Shown piece by piece: positions 26,892 through 35,295 of a stretch of 64,000 nt of DNA. The DNA comes from VXYL01 sp965199945 (GTDB lineage Bacteria; Pseudomonadota; Gammaproteobacteria; Pseudomonadales; Azotimanducaceae). Every line of letters starts with the position of its first letter. Position 1 is the stretch's first letter. The notes beneath the pieces were generated by a model. It was not told where the DNA came from. It searched no databases and was given only the letters and a program-made list of their open reading frames with translations. A program made the translations under genes and the position numbers. The stretch lies in contig OZ241354.1 of the NCBI GenBank assembly GCA_965199945.1, positions 3,596,001 to 3,660,000 on the forward strand. The letters run 5' to 3'.

Positions 26892-27308
26892 CTACCCGTG
26901 ATCACGCCAAACTGGCAAGACCGAATCTCCACGGCCGGCGCGTCCGCAAAGATCGAAATCGACGTGGCCGCCGCCCCACGGGAAGGTTGGTCTGTCTGTA
27001 TATGCGAAAAAGGTCTCTGTTTTTTGTTGCACTTGCTCACCAGTCCACGCAACTACGTCGTCGTCAACCAGCGTCGCCCGAAACCAGATCTCGCGCGAGT
27101 CATGCGACCGCCGTAGAACAATCCTCTGATTCGGATAAATGCGATAGAAGCGCTCCTGCCCATCGTATATGTCTAGCAAGAGCACCACTTCTGCGGTGGT
27201 ACCGCACTCATTGGTCACCTCGACGTGAAAGCGACCGACGCTCGCTGCGTAGCTTGCTAATGCTATGCAGCAAGCGACCGAGACGATGACGATGGCAATG
27301 TGCCTCAT
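26892..27308 (-). CDS. Hypothetical exported protein
   Basis: 138 residues. The N-terminus (MRHIAIVIVSVACCIALAS) is a signal peptide or anchor. The remainder looks like a small beta-rich extracellular domain with FHVEVTNECGTTAEVVLLL, aromatic residues and two Cys. AAGGAGCC precedes the ATG at good spacing; a short hairpin (CCTCT-CGAAA-AGAGG) lies just upstream of that site, at about 27322-27337. No family recognised. Moderately lower GC than neighbours. Confidence 0.55.
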   Translation of the reverse strand: MRHIAIVIVSVACCIALASYAASVGRFHVEVTNECGTTAEVVLLLDIYDGQERFYRIYPNQRIVLRRSHDSREIWFRATLVDDDVVAWTGEQVQQKTETFFAYTDRPTFPWGGGHVDFDLCGRAGRGDSVLPVWRDHG

Positions 27309-27389
27309 GCTTGGCTCCTTATTCCTCTTTTCGAGAGGGGTTGTCGGGAATGAGTCGCAAACGCGAGAATCCTGAGTCGCGCCAGCACT

Positions 27390-28810
27390 TTAGTCATAGT
27401 CACAGGCAGCGTTGTTCCTCGGGCCGACCGTGATGTTGAGGTTCGCAATTGACCCCTTGCCGCCCCTGTGTCTCCAACTCTGCAACGACCTGTTGCCGCC
27501 TTGACCAGTGACCCGCAGTTGCCCGGTATTGGCGTCGGCGTAGCTGCAATTTCCTTTGAAGCCAGACCCGTTGAGCGCCTCGTACACAATGCGGTTTCTT
27601 CCCTCATTCACATCCACCGTTCGGCAAGCCCACACGTTGAAGAGTTCGCCCTCGAAGACCGTGACGCCGTTCACGGTCACCTTGCCTCTGTCGCCATCCT
27701 CGCATTCGTGGTCCCGAACGCAGACCTCGACCGCTGTGCTGCATTGGGCCGGAACGGTTATGTCCATGTCGTCGATGGCGTTCGCGCTGGAATCGTCGTT
27801 GGTGTCGAGACCCATCCAGACACCCCATCCCGTGAGGTCGGAGATGTGGCCGGAAGACGTATAGAGCAGATTTTGGGCGACCACCTTGTTGCTTTTGACA
27901 ACAACCCCAAGTCGCCACTTGCCGGTGCCGTCGCCGAGCGCACCTTCTGCCCCGTGCGTCCCGTTCTCCAACTCAACCGCCGTCAACGTGCGGGCGTGGC
28001 CGGCCGCCAGCGTCAAGGACACCGACCCTCTGTAGTTGCCAGCATCATCCCAACCAGCGATGCGTATGGCTTCGTCGCTATCGCCCCAATTGATTAGGCG
28101 GAGCCTGCTTTGGCGTTCGATGTTGCTTGCGGGGTTGAAAAGTTCATGCCACCTAAGGTCCCTGTCGTCCAGCTGCCCGCCCTAAAGTATGACAGTTGCC
28201 CGACCTGCGTTAGGAATCCGTCTGGCGTGCGGACGTAGTGAAAAACCCTAGTGCTTGTGGTGTTCGTTTCGACTTGCAAGCGCCAGTTGCCTTGGCGTGG
28301 CGGACCGATGCCGTGCCTAATGCCCTTGGCGGGATTGCCATTCGCCAAGTCGTCGGAGTGGAAGTGGACCGCCGAGCTGCCATCGACGTAGATCGTAAAG
28401 GGATCGTAGGTGTTCCCTCCATCGTCAGTGGCGGTGATGCGCACGGTGCCGCCCAGACTGTCTTGGTTGATGATGCGCACGAGGCTTTGCCCGTTGGGAC
28501 TCCCCGGTGCCAGCACCAACGGAATGGTAACGACTTCGCGCGCTTCTTGGGCTTGGGCCATCGGCCCGACGGCCAATACGCCGGCCAAGAGCGCGAGGCC
28601 GAGGACGCGGCGGCCTCGGATGTCGGTCTTCGGACGCCTCCGGTCGGGATTGCCGTCTACACGGAGATTGTTAGGAAGGCGCTGAAACTCGGGGGGGGGG
28701 GGGGGGGGGCAAACTACGCCATCGCCAAACGGCCGTGCCGCCTTGGCGCTTGCGTCTACGTCCATCGCCGCCAACGCAGCTTCATCCACGATCCGTCCCC
28801 TTCGCCCCAA
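27390..28810 (-). pseudogene. Secreted beta-sandwich-like protein, frameshifted, with a poly-C tract in its 5' end
   Basis: Two frames join into one protein of about 470 residues. Frame one (28810 to about 28135) has a signal peptide (RRVLGLALLAGVLAVGP, ending near AQAQEA) and a mature start EVVTIPLVLAP. At TTTTCAACCCC near 28135 the frame must shift by one base to continue as ASNIERQSRLRLINWG and on to the stop at 27390. Read as is, the first frame stops at 28094. The signal peptide has no ATG, GTG or TTG of its own before the hydrophobic core, so translation must start upstream of the C19 tract, which encodes six Pro. Function unknown; Cys pairs and repeats such as RIINQD and RLINWGD suggest repeated extracellular domains. 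Confidence 0.6.
28691..28709. repeat. Homopolymer of 19 G (C19 on the coding strand)
   Basis: An uninterrupted run of 19 G on the plus strand inside the translated N-terminus of the secreted protein gene. In the given length the frame joins the ATG at 28810 to the signal peptide. Long G/C runs near 5' ends are typical sites of slipped-strand phase variation; an assembly error in such a run is also possible. Confidence 0.85.
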
Positions 28811-28983
28811 AAACAGCGCAATCTTGCAGGCGGCTCGCGGGTGTTGTCAAGCACCAATTTTGCCGTGGGTGACGCATGTCGCTGAAGGACTCGCGCCAAC
28901 GATTTTGTTCTACTAGCGCCGGTTTGCGGATCAACCATCAAGACCTCCCGGTCCAAGGCTCGCGAAGCCATGTTTCCAGACGT

Positions 28984-30600
28984 TCATCCTGCCAGCACGC
29001 TCCGCAGCCTGCCCGCCAAGCGCATGCTCAAAGCCGCGATGGTGAGCGTTGGGTTGGCGGTGCCGCTGGTGGGGAAGGCCGCCGATCCCAGTACGTAGAG
29101 GTTGGCGTGGTCGTGGCAGCGCAGGTGGCGATCCACCACTGATGTCGTCGCGTCGTTGCCCATGCGGCAGGTGCCGATGATGTGGCCGGCGCCCTCGAAC
29201 GCGGGCCGGTGCTGCACGGCGCTGGCGCCGAGCTTGGCGAAGATGGCGTCGTGTGCTTCCCGCGCTGCCGTCAAGCCACGCTGGGCGTAGTCGCCAACGC
29301 TGTAGTGGATGCGCGGGAGGGGTACGCCGTAGATGTCCTTGTCGTGGTTGTCAAGCGCCACGCGGTTGTTCGGTTGCGGCAGTTGTTCCACCAGCGCGGC
29401 GAGCTGGATGTGGCGGGCGGCTTGATCGACGGCTGCTTGGCGCAGCGTATCGCCGCGCAAGCCCGTCTCGGCAAGAGTGCGGGCCAGCGTCCAAGCGCCG
29501 CCGGTGGGCCAGTTCCAGCCGTCGTTGGAGATCTGGATGCGTAGGCTGGAGCGGTTCCTGCGCACGGCGCCGTCGCGCAGATTCTCGATGCCGGAGGTGG
29601 AGATCGGGCCGCGGTAGGGCCACACCGGCTCGTCCGCCAATGCCCAGCTCAGTTGAATGGGATGATCCATGAGGTGGCGGCCGACCTGATCGGAACGGTT
29701 GGCGACGCCGCCCGGGTTGCTCTCCGAGCGGGAGTGGAGCAGCAGTCGAGGCGTTTCGACGGCGTGGGCGGCGAGCACATAGAAGCGGCCGCGCACCCTG
29801 CCGGCACTGCCGTCCGGGCGATGGAAGACGATGCCGGCGACGTGGCCGTTCGCTGTGGTTTCCACCTTCGTCGCGGTGGCCCTGTCGTGCAGGGCCGCGC
29901 CGAGGCGTTCCGCCTTGGCCACGGTCATGCTGGCGTCGTACTTCGCGCCGATCGGGCACAGCGGGATGCAGCTGGCGCTGCCGCAGCAGGCTGGGCGGCT
30001 GTCGTGCGCCACTGAATTGCGCGCCTGCGGGGTGGCGCGCACCTCGAAATCGGTGCCTTGCAGACGGCGGGCGAACACGCGGTCCTGATAGGTGGTCGGC
30101 ACCGGCGGCAGCGGGAACGCGCCGGAGCGCGGCGAACCCAGGTCTTCGTCGGAGACGCCGGCCACGCCCAGCTCGCGCTCCGCTTCCAGATAGAAGGGCT
30201 CCAGTTCCGCGTAGTCAATCGGCCAGTCCACGCCTTGGCCGTAGACGCTCCGCAAGCGGAAGTCGTTCGGCAGGAAGCGCAGGCAAGTGCCCAGCCAATG
30301 CCACGTGGTGCCGCCGACAGCCTTGAGATAGGTGCTCTTGAACTGATCCGGGCCGGCTTGGCGATACCAGTGGTTCAGATCCAGCGACAGCGGGTGGTCG
30401 GCTTCCGGCGCTGCGGGGTAGGGACTCTCCGGCGTCTTCGCCGCCGCGCCGATATAGCGCCGCAGCGCCTCGGCGCGGTCGATGCGCGGGCCGGCTTCCA
30501 GGACGGCCACGCGCACGCCGGCTTCGGCCAAGCGCTTGGCGAGCAGGCCGCCGGCAACGCCGGCGCCAACGATGACGACGTCGGCTTCGATCTCGTTCAT
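28984..30600 (-). CDS. GMC-type FAD-dependent oxidoreductase, sugar or alcohol dehydrogenase large subunit
   Basis: 538 residues from the ATG at 30600. The FAD-binding motif VVIVGAGVAGGLLAKRLAEAG opens the protein, followed by LEAGP. GGTTWHWLG lies near residue 115. A Cys-rich stretch (CCGSASCIPLCPIGAKY) is typical of the gluconate, fructose and sorbitol dehydrogenase branch. The C-terminus has the active-site region GTCRMG and TSGTANPTLTIAALSMRLA. It should oxidise a polyol or sugar acid and pass electrons to the respiratory chain. The small subunit lies 7 bases upstream; no cytochrome c subunit gene is nearby. Confidence 0.85.
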   Translation of the reverse strand: MNEIEADVVIVGAGVAGGLLAKRLAEAGVRVAVLEAGPRIDRAEALRRYIGAAAKTPESPYPAAPEADHPLSLDLNHWYRQAGPDQFKSTYLKAVGGTTWHWLGTCLRFLPNDFRLRSVYGQGVDWPIDYAELEPFYLEAERELGVAGVSDEDLGSPRSGAFPLPPVPTTYQDRVFARRLQGTDFEVRATPQARNSVAHDSRPACCGSASCIPLCPIGAKYDASMTVAKAERLGAALHDRATATKVETTANGHVAGIVFHRPDGSAGRVRGRFYVLAAHAVETPRLLLHSRSESNPGGVANRSDQVGRHLMDHPIQLSWALADEPVWPYRGPISTSGIENLRDGAVRRNRSSLRIQISNDGWNWPTGGAWTLARTLAETGLRGDTLRQAAVDQAARHIQLAALVEQLPQPNNRVALDNHDKDIYGVPLPRIHYSVGDYAQRGLTAAREAHDAIFAKLGASAVQHRPAFEGAGHIIGTCRMGNDATTSVVDRHLRCHDHANLYVLGSAAFPTSGTANPTLTIAALSMRLAGRLRSVLAG

Positions 30601-30607
30601 GTCGCCG

Positions 30608-31039
30608 TCAGCTCGGCTCGGGCGCTGCATCCCAACCCGGCGCGCAGACGCTGGGCGGACGAGCGAACCACAGCGCGCGCCAGATCAGCGCGTCGTGCGG
30701 CGCGGCAGCGACTACGCCGGCTGCGTCCGGCAGGGTGCCCGAGTACCACGCGGAGACGATCTCCACTTGAACGGCCTCGCAGCCGTCGCAGTCCACTTCC
30801 GCAAGCAGGGCTTCGAGCGCCGAGTGGTGCCCGGCAGCCGCGAGCGCTCGCCACAGTACACTGGCGAAACGGGCATCCAAGGCGGCTGCGGGAAAGCCGG
30901 TGAGCTTCGCCGACACCGCTCTGAATGTCTCCACCCGACGGGCCTCGGGCGAGGACGCGGCCAGTGCCGCGATGCCCGGCGCGGCGCCGCAGAACGCGGC
31001 GAAGGCGCGGCGGCTCAGCCCGGCTTTCGGGCCAGCCAT
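30608..31039 (-). CDS. Small subunit of membrane-bound sugar/alcohol dehydrogenase
   Basis: 143 residues. The N-terminus carries a twin-arginine-like signal (LSRRAFAAFCGAAPGIAAL), and the body has the pattern of the small subunits of fructose and sorbitol dehydrogenases (FRAVSAKLTGFPAAALD, VQVEIVSAWYSGTLP). Such subunits escort the folded flavoprotein through the Tat pathway. It starts at once after the upstream flavoprotein stop (TAG then ATG) and is followed by the GMC gene, so all three are probably one operon. Confidence 0.75.
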   Translation of the reverse strand: MAGPKAGLSRRAFAAFCGAAPGIAALAASSPEARRVETFRAVSAKLTGFPAAALDARFASVLWRALAAAGHHSALEALLAEVDCDGCEAVQVEIVSAWYSGTLPDAAGVVAAAPHDALIWRALWFARPPSVCAPGWDAAPEPS

Positions 31040-32425
31040 CTACGCCGCCAAGTCGAAGATCTTGCCGGGATTCAGAATGCCCTTCGGATCCAGCGCCAGC
31101 TTGAGCTTGCGCATGAGCGCGATTTCGGCGTTGTTGCGGGAGAGCTGCAGGTACTTCTTCTTGTCCAGGCCGACGCCGTGTTCGGCGGAGACCGAACCAC
31201 CGATGGCGGCCAAGGGTTCGTAGACCGCCCGCTTCACGCCTTCGGCGGCCTCTGAGCCGTCTCCCGCGGACGTGCCGAAGTGGATGTTGCCGTCGCCGAT
31301 GTGCCCGAAGGTGAAGTTCACGTAGTCGCCGAAGGTCGCCTCCAGGCGGCGATTCACTTCGGCGACGTATTCCTCCATCTTGGAGATGCGCAGGCTCACG
31401 TCGAAGATGAACATCGGCTTGTACTGATGCACCTGTTCCACGTCGTCGCGGATTGCCCACAGTTCCTGGCGCTGCGCCTCGCTGCCCGCCACCACGGCGT
31501 CCGCGATCAGGCCGTCTTGGTATGCCTCCTCGAAAGCCGCCTGCAGACGCCCGTGGTCGCCTTGGGGGTCGCCGCCCATGGCCTCGACGAGCGCGTAGTA
31601 GGGGTAGTTCTGGGCCAGCGGCGGCTTCTGGGCGGCCGGCGGGGTGGTGACCAGACGGTAGAAGTTGTTCCACAGCACCTCGAAGGCGGAGAGCGTGCCG
31701 CCGAGCTTGGCGTCCATCGTCTTCAGCAGCGCCGTGATCTTGTCGAAGCTCTCCGCCGCCACCAGCATCGTCTCCTGGCTGCGCGGCTTTTCGCGCAGGC
31801 GCAGCACGGCGCGGGTGACGATGCCGAGGCTGCCTTCGCTGCCGATGAACAGCTGCTTCAAATCGTAGCCGGCGTTGTTCTTGAGCATGCGGTTCATGGA
31901 GGAAACGACGGTGCCGTCCGCCAGCACCGCCTCGACGCCGAGCACCATGTCGCGCGTCATGCCGTAGCGAATGACGCGATTGCCGCCGGCGTTGGTGGCG
32001 ATGTTTCCGCCCACGGTGCAGCTGCCGCGCCCGCCGATGTCCAAAGGATAGAGCAGGCCGTGCTCGTCCGCGGCGTTCTGCACCGCCTCGAGCACCGTGC
32101 CGGCCTGCACCGTCATGGTGCGTTCGGCGGCGTTGACTTCCTCGACGGCGTTCATGCGCTCCAAGGAGATCACCACGTCCTGCGGCTCCGTCACCGCCCC
32201 TTCCGAGAGGCCCGTGAGACCGCCGTGCGTGACCACGGACTGGCCAGCCGCGTCACAGATCGTCAGCAGCCGGCTCACTTCCTCGGTGCTGCGGGGGCGC
32301 ACGATGGCCTGCGCCGCAATGCCCTCGCTGCGCCAAATGCCGCTGGCGCGGCCAGAGACGTCCTGCCCCGTCAGTACGCCGCCCTTGCCGACGACCTTTC
32401 CCAAGGCGCACAACAAATCGCCCAT
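31040..32425 (-). CDS. GlcD-type FAD-binding dehydrogenase (D-2-hydroxyacid dehydrogenase)
   Basis: 461 residues from the ATG at 32425 with GGGGAAG upstream. The FAD-binding PCMH domain shows VVTHGGLTGLSEGAV and GGRGSCTVGGNIATNAGGN; the C-terminal catalytic domain has FGHIGDGNIHFG, whose His and Glu-type residues bind the hydroxyacid, and AEHGVGLDKKKYL. It should oxidise D-lactate, glycolate or D-2-hydroxyglutarate. There is no glcE/glcF next door, so it acts alone or with an unlinked partner. The sugar dehydrogenase small subunit and GMC genes follow directly. Confidence 0.85.
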   Translation of the reverse strand: MGDLLCALGKVVGKGGVLTGQDVSGRASGIWRSEGIAAQAIVRPRSTEEVSRLLTICDAAGQSVVTHGGLTGLSEGAVTEPQDVVISLERMNAVEEVNAAERTMTVQAGTVLEAVQNAADEHGLLYPLDIGGRGSCTVGGNIATNAGGNRVIRYGMTRDMVLGVEAVLADGTVVSSMNRMLKNNAGYDLKQLFIGSEGSLGIVTRAVLRLREKPRSQETMLVAAESFDKITALLKTMDAKLGGTLSAFEVLWNNFYRLVTTPPAAQKPPLAQNYPYYALVEAMGGDPQGDHGRLQAAFEEAYQDGLIADAVVAGSEAQRQELWAIRDDVEQVHQYKPMFIFDVSLRISKMEEYVAEVNRRLEATFGDYVNFTFGHIGDGNIHFGTSAGDGSEAAEGVKRAVYEPLAAIGGSVSAEHGVGLDKKKYLQLSRNNAEIALMRKLKLALDPKGILNPGKIFDLAA

Positions 32426-32512
32426 CGCTTCCCCATCCCGAACCGAACCGCGCCAGTGTAGCACCGCCTGTCGCCATCACGACGCGAGCGGCGCGAACGC
32501 GAACCGCGGGGA

Positions 32513-33253
32513 TCAGTAGTCCACGACGTCGTTCTCGAAGACGAAGCCGTCGTTCGGCATCACCAGGCGATGCCTCGGCCCGGCGCGGTTCGGATCCCAG
32601 TCCTCGTAGCCGGCGTCGCCGCGCCACATCGCAACGCGCACGCCGTCGCTGCGCTTCGCGGTCCGCGTTTCGTAGTAGCGGGCGGCGTCGCGCCCGAAGC
32701 GGCGCAGCACCGCGTCCGTCGGAGAATGGCGCGAGACGTGGTGGAGGGTCACCCACGTGGGCGGCGCCAAGTCGATGCGGCCTTCGCCGTGTTCCGCCAG
32801 CGCATCCGCCGGCCGAATCCAGCGGTGATCCTTGATCTCGCCGTCGTCGATGCGGATGGCGTGCTCGCCGGCGCGGGCGGCGAAGAACCACGTGGCGAAG
32901 CGCACCGGCGTGCTCGGCGGCGGCGTCCAATGCGCGAACCACACGAAATCCGCTGGGTCGACGTCGATGCCCGCTTCCTCTTCGGCTTCGCGCGCCGCGG
33001 CGTTGCGGGCAGCGAGCTCCTTGTCGCCGTCCTCCGGGAAGTCCTCGGCGTCGATGCGCCCGCCCGGGAAGACCCACATGCCGCCGAAGGCGATCTTCGA
33101 GTTCTTGCGCAGCATCAGCACCTCCGGCCCGCCCTCGCCGTCGCGCAGCAGCACCACGGTGGCCGCCGGCGTCGCCGGGCGCGTCTCCTTCGCGTTCTTC
33201 GGGTCGTCCAAGTCGCCGTAGATGTCGTTCTTGTGCTTCTCGTTGGCAGCCAT
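32513..33253 (-). CDS. Nudix hydrolase, NUDT19/RP2-like
   Basis: 246 residues from the ATG at 33253, chosen for GAAGGAGAAG upstream. The Nudix region reads WVFPGGRID, a short insertion, then AAAREAEEEAGID, which supplies the metal-binding glutamates. The insertion between GG and REAEEE is the arrangement of the NUDT19-type acyl-CoA diphosphatases. It probably cleaves a CoA ester or another nucleoside diphosphate derivative. Divergent from rpsF, single gene. Confidence 0.8.
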   Translation of the reverse strand: MAANEKHKNDIYGDLDDPKNAKETRPATPAATVVLLRDGEGGPEVLMLRKNSKIAFGGMWVFPGGRIDAEDFPEDGDKELAARNAAAREAEEEAGIDVDPADFVWFAHWTPPPSTPVRFATWFFAARAGEHAIRIDDGEIKDHRWIRPADALAEHGEGRIDLAPPTWVTLHHVSRHSPTDAVLRRFGRDAARYYETRTAKRSDGVRVAMWRGDAGYEDWDPNRAGPRHRLVMPNDGFVFENDVVDY

Positions 33254-33349
33254 GTCTTCTCCTTCGCTGGCGTCGCCCATCATCAACGCTGCGCTTCGCT
33301 TCGGCAAGCCGCTGGCGAAGCGCGGCGCGCCGGCGCGTGCAAGTTCGTC

Positions 33350-33379
33350 TTGCCGGCGCCGCGCCAGCGCCACTACAAT
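33350..33379 (+). promoter_or_regulatory. Probable promoter of rpsF-rpsR-rplI
   Basis: TTGCCG (33350-33355), 18-base spacer, TACAAT (33374-33379). Predicted start near 33386, about 80 bases before rpsF. Confidence 0.5.
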
Positions 33380-33466
33380 CGGCCACCAAGCTCAAGAAGC
33401 GAGCACACGTCCACTCCTGCTCCACGCCGCGCGGTCGGCGGGGGCCAAGACCGAAGGAGACCTGCC

Positions 33467-33913
33467 ATGCGGCATTACGAGATCGTGTTCATGGTGCATC
33501 CCGATCAGAGCGATCAGGTGCCCGGCATGATCGAGCGCTACGGGGCGCTCATCGAGAAAGGCAACGGCGTCGTCCACCGCATCGAGGACTGGGGGCGGCG
33601 GCAGCTTGCGTACCAGGTCTCGAAGATCCACAAGGCGCACTACGTGCTGATGAACATCGAGGTGGAGCGCGAGGTGCTCGAGGAACTCGAGAGCGCCTTC
33701 CGCTTCAACGACGCCGTGCTGCGCAACCTCGTCGTGAAGCGCAGCGGCCCGGAGACCGGCAATTCCAAGATCTACGAAGAGGAACTGCGGGAGCAGGAGA
33801 AGGATCGGGAGCGCGAACGGCGCCGCGAAGAGGACGCCAAGGCGCGGATGGCGCGGCGCAAGGCCAGCGACGCGGCGGCGGCGCGGCCGGCGACCGAGCC
33901 GGAACCCGCCTAG
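33467..33913 (+). CDS. rpsF: Ribosomal protein bS6
   Basis: 148 residues. MRHYEIVFMVHPDQSDQV opens the classic S6 fold, with WGRRQLAYQVSKIHKAHYV in the middle. The last ~45 residues form a highly charged Glu/Arg-rich tail, longer than in many S6 proteins, ending in an Ala/Pro-rich segment. It binds bS18 in the 30S platform. GAAGGAGA lies before the ATG. First of three linked ribosomal genes. Confidence 0.97.
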   Translation: MRHYEIVFMVHPDQSDQVPGMIERYGALIEKGNGVVHRIEDWGRRQLAYQVSKIHKAHYVLMNIEVEREVLEELESAFRFNDAVLRNLVVKRSGPETGNSKIYEEELREQEKDRERERRREEDAKARMARRKASDAAAARPATEPEPA

Positions 33914-33967
33914 CGGCCCGCCGCACACGCCGCCCCTCACGCAGGTCGCACAGCAAGGAGAACACCG

Positions 33968-34195
33968 ATGGCGCGCCGATTTGGACGCAAGCGCTACTGC
34001 CGCTTCACCGCCGAGGGCATCAAGGAGATCGACTACAAGGATCTCGAAATGCTCCGCCAGTACATCACCGAGACGGGCAAGATCGTGCCCAGCCGCATCA
34101 CCGGCACCAGCGCCAAGTACCAGCGGCAGCTTGCCACTGCCGTCAAGCGCGCCCGCTACCTCGCGCTGCTGCCCTACACGGACCAGCACAGGTAG
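33968..34195 (+). CDS. rpsR: Ribosomal protein bS18
   Basis: 75 residues, normal length. KRYCRFTAEGIKEIDYKD and PSRITGTSAKYQRQLA are diagnostic. It forms a dimer with bS6 on the 30S subunit. AAGGAG precedes the ATG at 33968. Lies 54 bases after rpsF and 9 bases before rplI. Confidence 0.97.
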   Translation: MARRFGRKRYCRFTAEGIKEIDYKDLEMLRQYITETGKIVPSRITGTSAKYQRQLATAVKRARYLALLPYTDQHR

Positions 34196-34204
34196 GCGCT
34201 GGCG

Positions 34205-34651
34205 ATGGACATCATCCTGCTGGAGCGCATCCGCAATCTGGGCGACCTCGGCGAAGAGGTAGCCGTGAAGAACGGCTACGCCCGCAACTACTTGATTCCC
34301 ACGGGCAAGGCGGTGCGCGCCAATGCCGAGAACCGCAAGGAGTTCGAGGGCCGCCGCGAGGAACTCGAACGCGCCGCCAACGCCAAGCTGACGGACGCCA
34401 ACGACCGCGCCGCCGCGCTGGCCGACCGCTCGGTGGTCATCGTCGCCCGCGCCAGCGAAGAGGGCAAGCTCTACGGCTCCGTCGGCACCGCCGAAATCGC
34501 CCGCGCGCTCTCGGAATCCGTTCTGCCCGTGGCCAAGGCCGAAGTGCGGATGCCGGAAGGCGCCATCCGCGCCATCGGCGAATACGAAGTGGACATCCAC
34601 CTGTACGCGGACGTCACGCAGCAGGTGCAGGTGCAGGTGGTGGCGGAGTAA
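34205..34651 (+). CDS. rplI: Ribosomal protein bL9
   Basis: 148 residues. N-terminal domain MDIILLERIRNLGDLGEEV with KNGYARNYLIPTGKA, long linker helix and the C-terminal domain with KLYGSVGTAEIA. Ribosomal large subunit L1-stalk base. Last gene of the operon; a hairpin terminator follows 8 bases after the stop. Confidence 0.97.
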   Translation: MDIILLERIRNLGDLGEEVAVKNGYARNYLIPTGKAVRANAENRKEFEGRREELERAANAKLTDANDRAAALADRSVVIVARASEEGKLYGSVGTAEIARALSESVLPVAKAEVRMPEGAIRAIGEYEVDIHLYADVTQQVQVQVVAE

Positions 34652-34659
34652 GGCCGGCT

Positions 34660-34685
34660 CGGGGGCCACGCCCCGCGTTTTCTTT
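34660..34685 (+). terminator. Rho-independent terminator of rpsF-rpsR-rplI
   Basis: Stem CGGGG/CCCCG with a small loop at 34660-34675, followed by CGTTTTCTTT. It lies directly after rplI, before the convergent gene at 34711. Confidence 0.7.
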
Positions 34686-34710
34686 CGGCGATTCCCGCTG
34701 CGGCGGCGGG

Positions 34711-35295
34711 CTATTCGATGCGCCGCACCTTGTTGCGGTGGCCAGTCTTCCGCGAGACGAGATCGTAGGTGCCTAGCCGACCGCGGCGAATCTCCACGGT
34801 GTCGCCGACAGCGTAGCGGGTGTACTTGTCGTATTCGATCTCGCGCCAAGTCTGGCCGTTGTCCAACGCCAGCTGGAAGTTGCCTCGGGACAGTTTGCGC
34901 ACCGCGGCGATTTCCGCGACCACGCGGTCGAGCAGCTCGCCGCCGCTGTGACGCAGCTTCTCGGCGCCGAAGTCGTCGATGGCGTCTGGGGCAGTGAGCG
35001 GGGCCGCCGTCGCGCTACGCGGCGACGGCTCGGCCAAGGCGGGCGTGGCGGTTTCTTCTCGCGCTGGCGTCTCGTCCTGCGCTTCCTGTGGTGGACGCTG
35101 CGCCTCTTCCGCCGTGCTTGCGGCCGAATGCGCGATTCGGTCGTAGCAGGCAATGCGCTCGCGGCTGTCTTCGATGCCGCCGCACTTGATCACTTCCGCC
35201 TGCAGGTCGTCCGGCTCGCCGACGGCAACGGGTGCGACGACGAAGCCAAGGAGCCCCAGAGTCGCAAGTCGCGGCAGTCGAATCAGGGCTGCCAC
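34711..35295 (-). CDS. Hypothetical exported protein
   Basis: 194 residues from the GTG at 35295, which overlaps the previous gene by 13 bases. A signal peptide (about 24 residues) precedes a small Cys motif, CGGIEDSRERIACYDRIA, that recurs in many gammaproteobacterial exported proteins. A Pro/Ala/Glu-rich linker follows, then a compact C-terminal domain with FQLALDNGQTWRE and YAVGDTVEIRRGRLGTYDLV, perhaps an OB-like barrel. Function unknown; periplasmic location inferred. Confidence 0.65.
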   Translation of the reverse strand: MAALIRLPRLATLGLLGFVVAPVAVGEPDDLQAEVIKCGGIEDSRERIACYDRIAHSAASTAEEAQRPPQEAQDETPAREETATPALAEPSPRSATAAPLTAPDAIDDFGAEKLRHSGGELLDRVVAEIAAVRKLSRGNFQLALDNGQTWREIEYDKYTRYAVGDTVEIRRGRLGTYDLVSRKTGHRNKVRRIE

